Part shown: positions 63,099 to 64,000 of the stretch, one piece after another
How the letters are laid out: each line of letters begins with the position of its first letter
Numbering within the stretch: position 1 is the first letter of the stretch
NCBI RefSeq assembly: GCF_001039355.2
Contig: NW_019775968.1
Location: forward strand, 1,526,448-1,590,447
Reading direction: 5' to 3'
Length of the DNA stretch: 64,000 bases
From: Lingula anatina
Taxonomy: Eukaryota > Brachiopoda > Lingulata > Lingulida > Lingulidae
The notes under the pieces: model-generated
Told to the model about the DNA's origin: nothing
The model's database searches: none
Seen by the model: the letters and a program-made list of their open reading frames with translations, nothing else
Made by a program: the position numbers and the translations under genes

Positions 63099-64000
63099 GT
63101 AGGAAGGACTTGTTTGACTGATGATATACAAAATATCAAGTATAAAAATTTGTGTAAATATGTGTTGCTTGAACTTTGATAATTGTTTTTATTATCAAGA
63201 TTAAAAGGTGAAATGGCCTATTTAATTATTAGGTGATATGCCTTGAAGTGAATGTATTTCCATTTTGGTTAATTCTCTGTCAGTCTTACCAGTTGCAGTT
63301 TTGCACGCTTAAAAAGAAGATATTTGTTTAGATGAAGATTTGATGACAGTAATTGTTCAAATTTTATGTACATATATCATGGTTCCAAAGTAACTTTCAT
63401 TAATTAGCGCACTTCATATAGTTGAAAATTTAAGCGAAGTTTTTATTTTACATTTTGTTTCTTCATGTCTATATTAAAGGAGAATGTCCATTTCTGGGGC
63501 TTGAAATGACTAAAAGGATCATTTGCAGTCATTTTCTTGTGGATTTTGATGACTTCAGGGGTTGATGTGAGAACAGGGGGTTATCAGCTGGGTATAACAT
63601 CACTGGAGAAAGTGTAGATCTATGCCCATTGTAATAAGTGTTATAGCAGGGGTGTCATTGGACTTTGGCCTTCTGTGCAGTATACAGAGATCTACTTTTG
63701 CATCTTCACTTTTCTTGTTAATCCCTGAAGTGAAAATTATTGAAAATGACTGAAAGTTATCATTTAATTCATTTTTAGGACACAACAGCACATGCAATAT
63801 GTTCTTAATTGCTTTTCCCTTGTGTGTGGTAAAAAGTTGGGCTCTACATAATTTGATATAGACTGGTGAAAATAACCTGTTAGTCTTTATAGACATAAAG
63901 ACAGTATGAAAATTACTTCAGTTATGTCAAAATGCCAGTTAGGGTCTAATAAAACTCCACTTTTTATCACACGGGACATAAGATTTAGGTTCTTTTCTTT
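63099..64000 (+). other. GIT intron 12 (open at right edge)
   Basis: A GTAGGA donor follows 63098 in the right phase. Reading through it meets a stop within eight codons, so this is treated as intron. No further GIT exon was recognised before the window ends. Confidence 0.75.

Noticed and set aside
63099-63121. GIT frame ending just after the first Spa2-homology repeat
   Set aside because: The stop lies in intron after a valid GT donor in phase. Family members continue with a second repeat, coiled coil and paxillin-binding region.

Overview
The window is nuclear DNA from an invertebrate animal. It is AT-rich, its genes are split by many GT-AG introns, and all the recognisable genes are bilaterian families. 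Intron-exon structure close to vertebrate orthologues, short inverted-repeat elements and many microsatellites suggest a slowly evolving marine invertebrate (lophotrochozoan or invertebrate deuterostome). The species cannot be fixed from sequence alone.

Layout. 1-13,901 is noncoding DNA 5' of or within an AUTS2-family gene. 13,902-24,413 (+) holds its last eleven recognisable coding exons (875 codons plus stop). 24,414-29,466 is intergenic. 29,467-34,314 (+) is a complete 11-exon SETD6 lysine methyltransferase (472 aa). 34,315-38,649 is intergenic with a ~150-bp tandem repeat. 38,650-40,385 (-) is a three-exon claudin/PMP22-like four-membrane-span gene (229 aa). 40,386-43,937 is intergenic with a MITE. 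43,938-52,726 (-) is a complete ANKRD13 gene; its exons 9-12 are present twice in tandem beside a single N, so this is either a real tandem exon duplication or two haplotypes joined in the assembly. 53,307 to the right edge (+) is the first 370 codons of a GIT-family ArfGAP gene, head to head with ANKRD13 across ~580 bp.

How the genes relate. AUTS2 and SETD6 are chromatin/lysine-methylation factors. ANKRD13 is a ubiquitin-binding endocytic adaptor and GIT an endosomal/focal-adhesion ArfGAP scaffold. The ANKRD13-GIT divergent pair is also found in vertebrates (ANKRD13A/GIT2 and ANKRD13B/GIT1), so the arrangement is old.

I found no unknown multi-gene system. The most unusual structures are: (1) a ~770-bp inverted-repeat-bounded element in GIT intron 2 carrying a decayed copy of GIT exon 9 and its 5' intron flank; (2) the ANKRD13 exon 9-12 duplication with a GC-rich double-hairpin junction; (3) two families of short inverted-repeat elements with clear target duplications (5 bp, and TTAA). 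All exon coordinates were derived by hand from splice consensus, reading-frame continuity and protein similarity recalled from family knowledge; no alignment was run.
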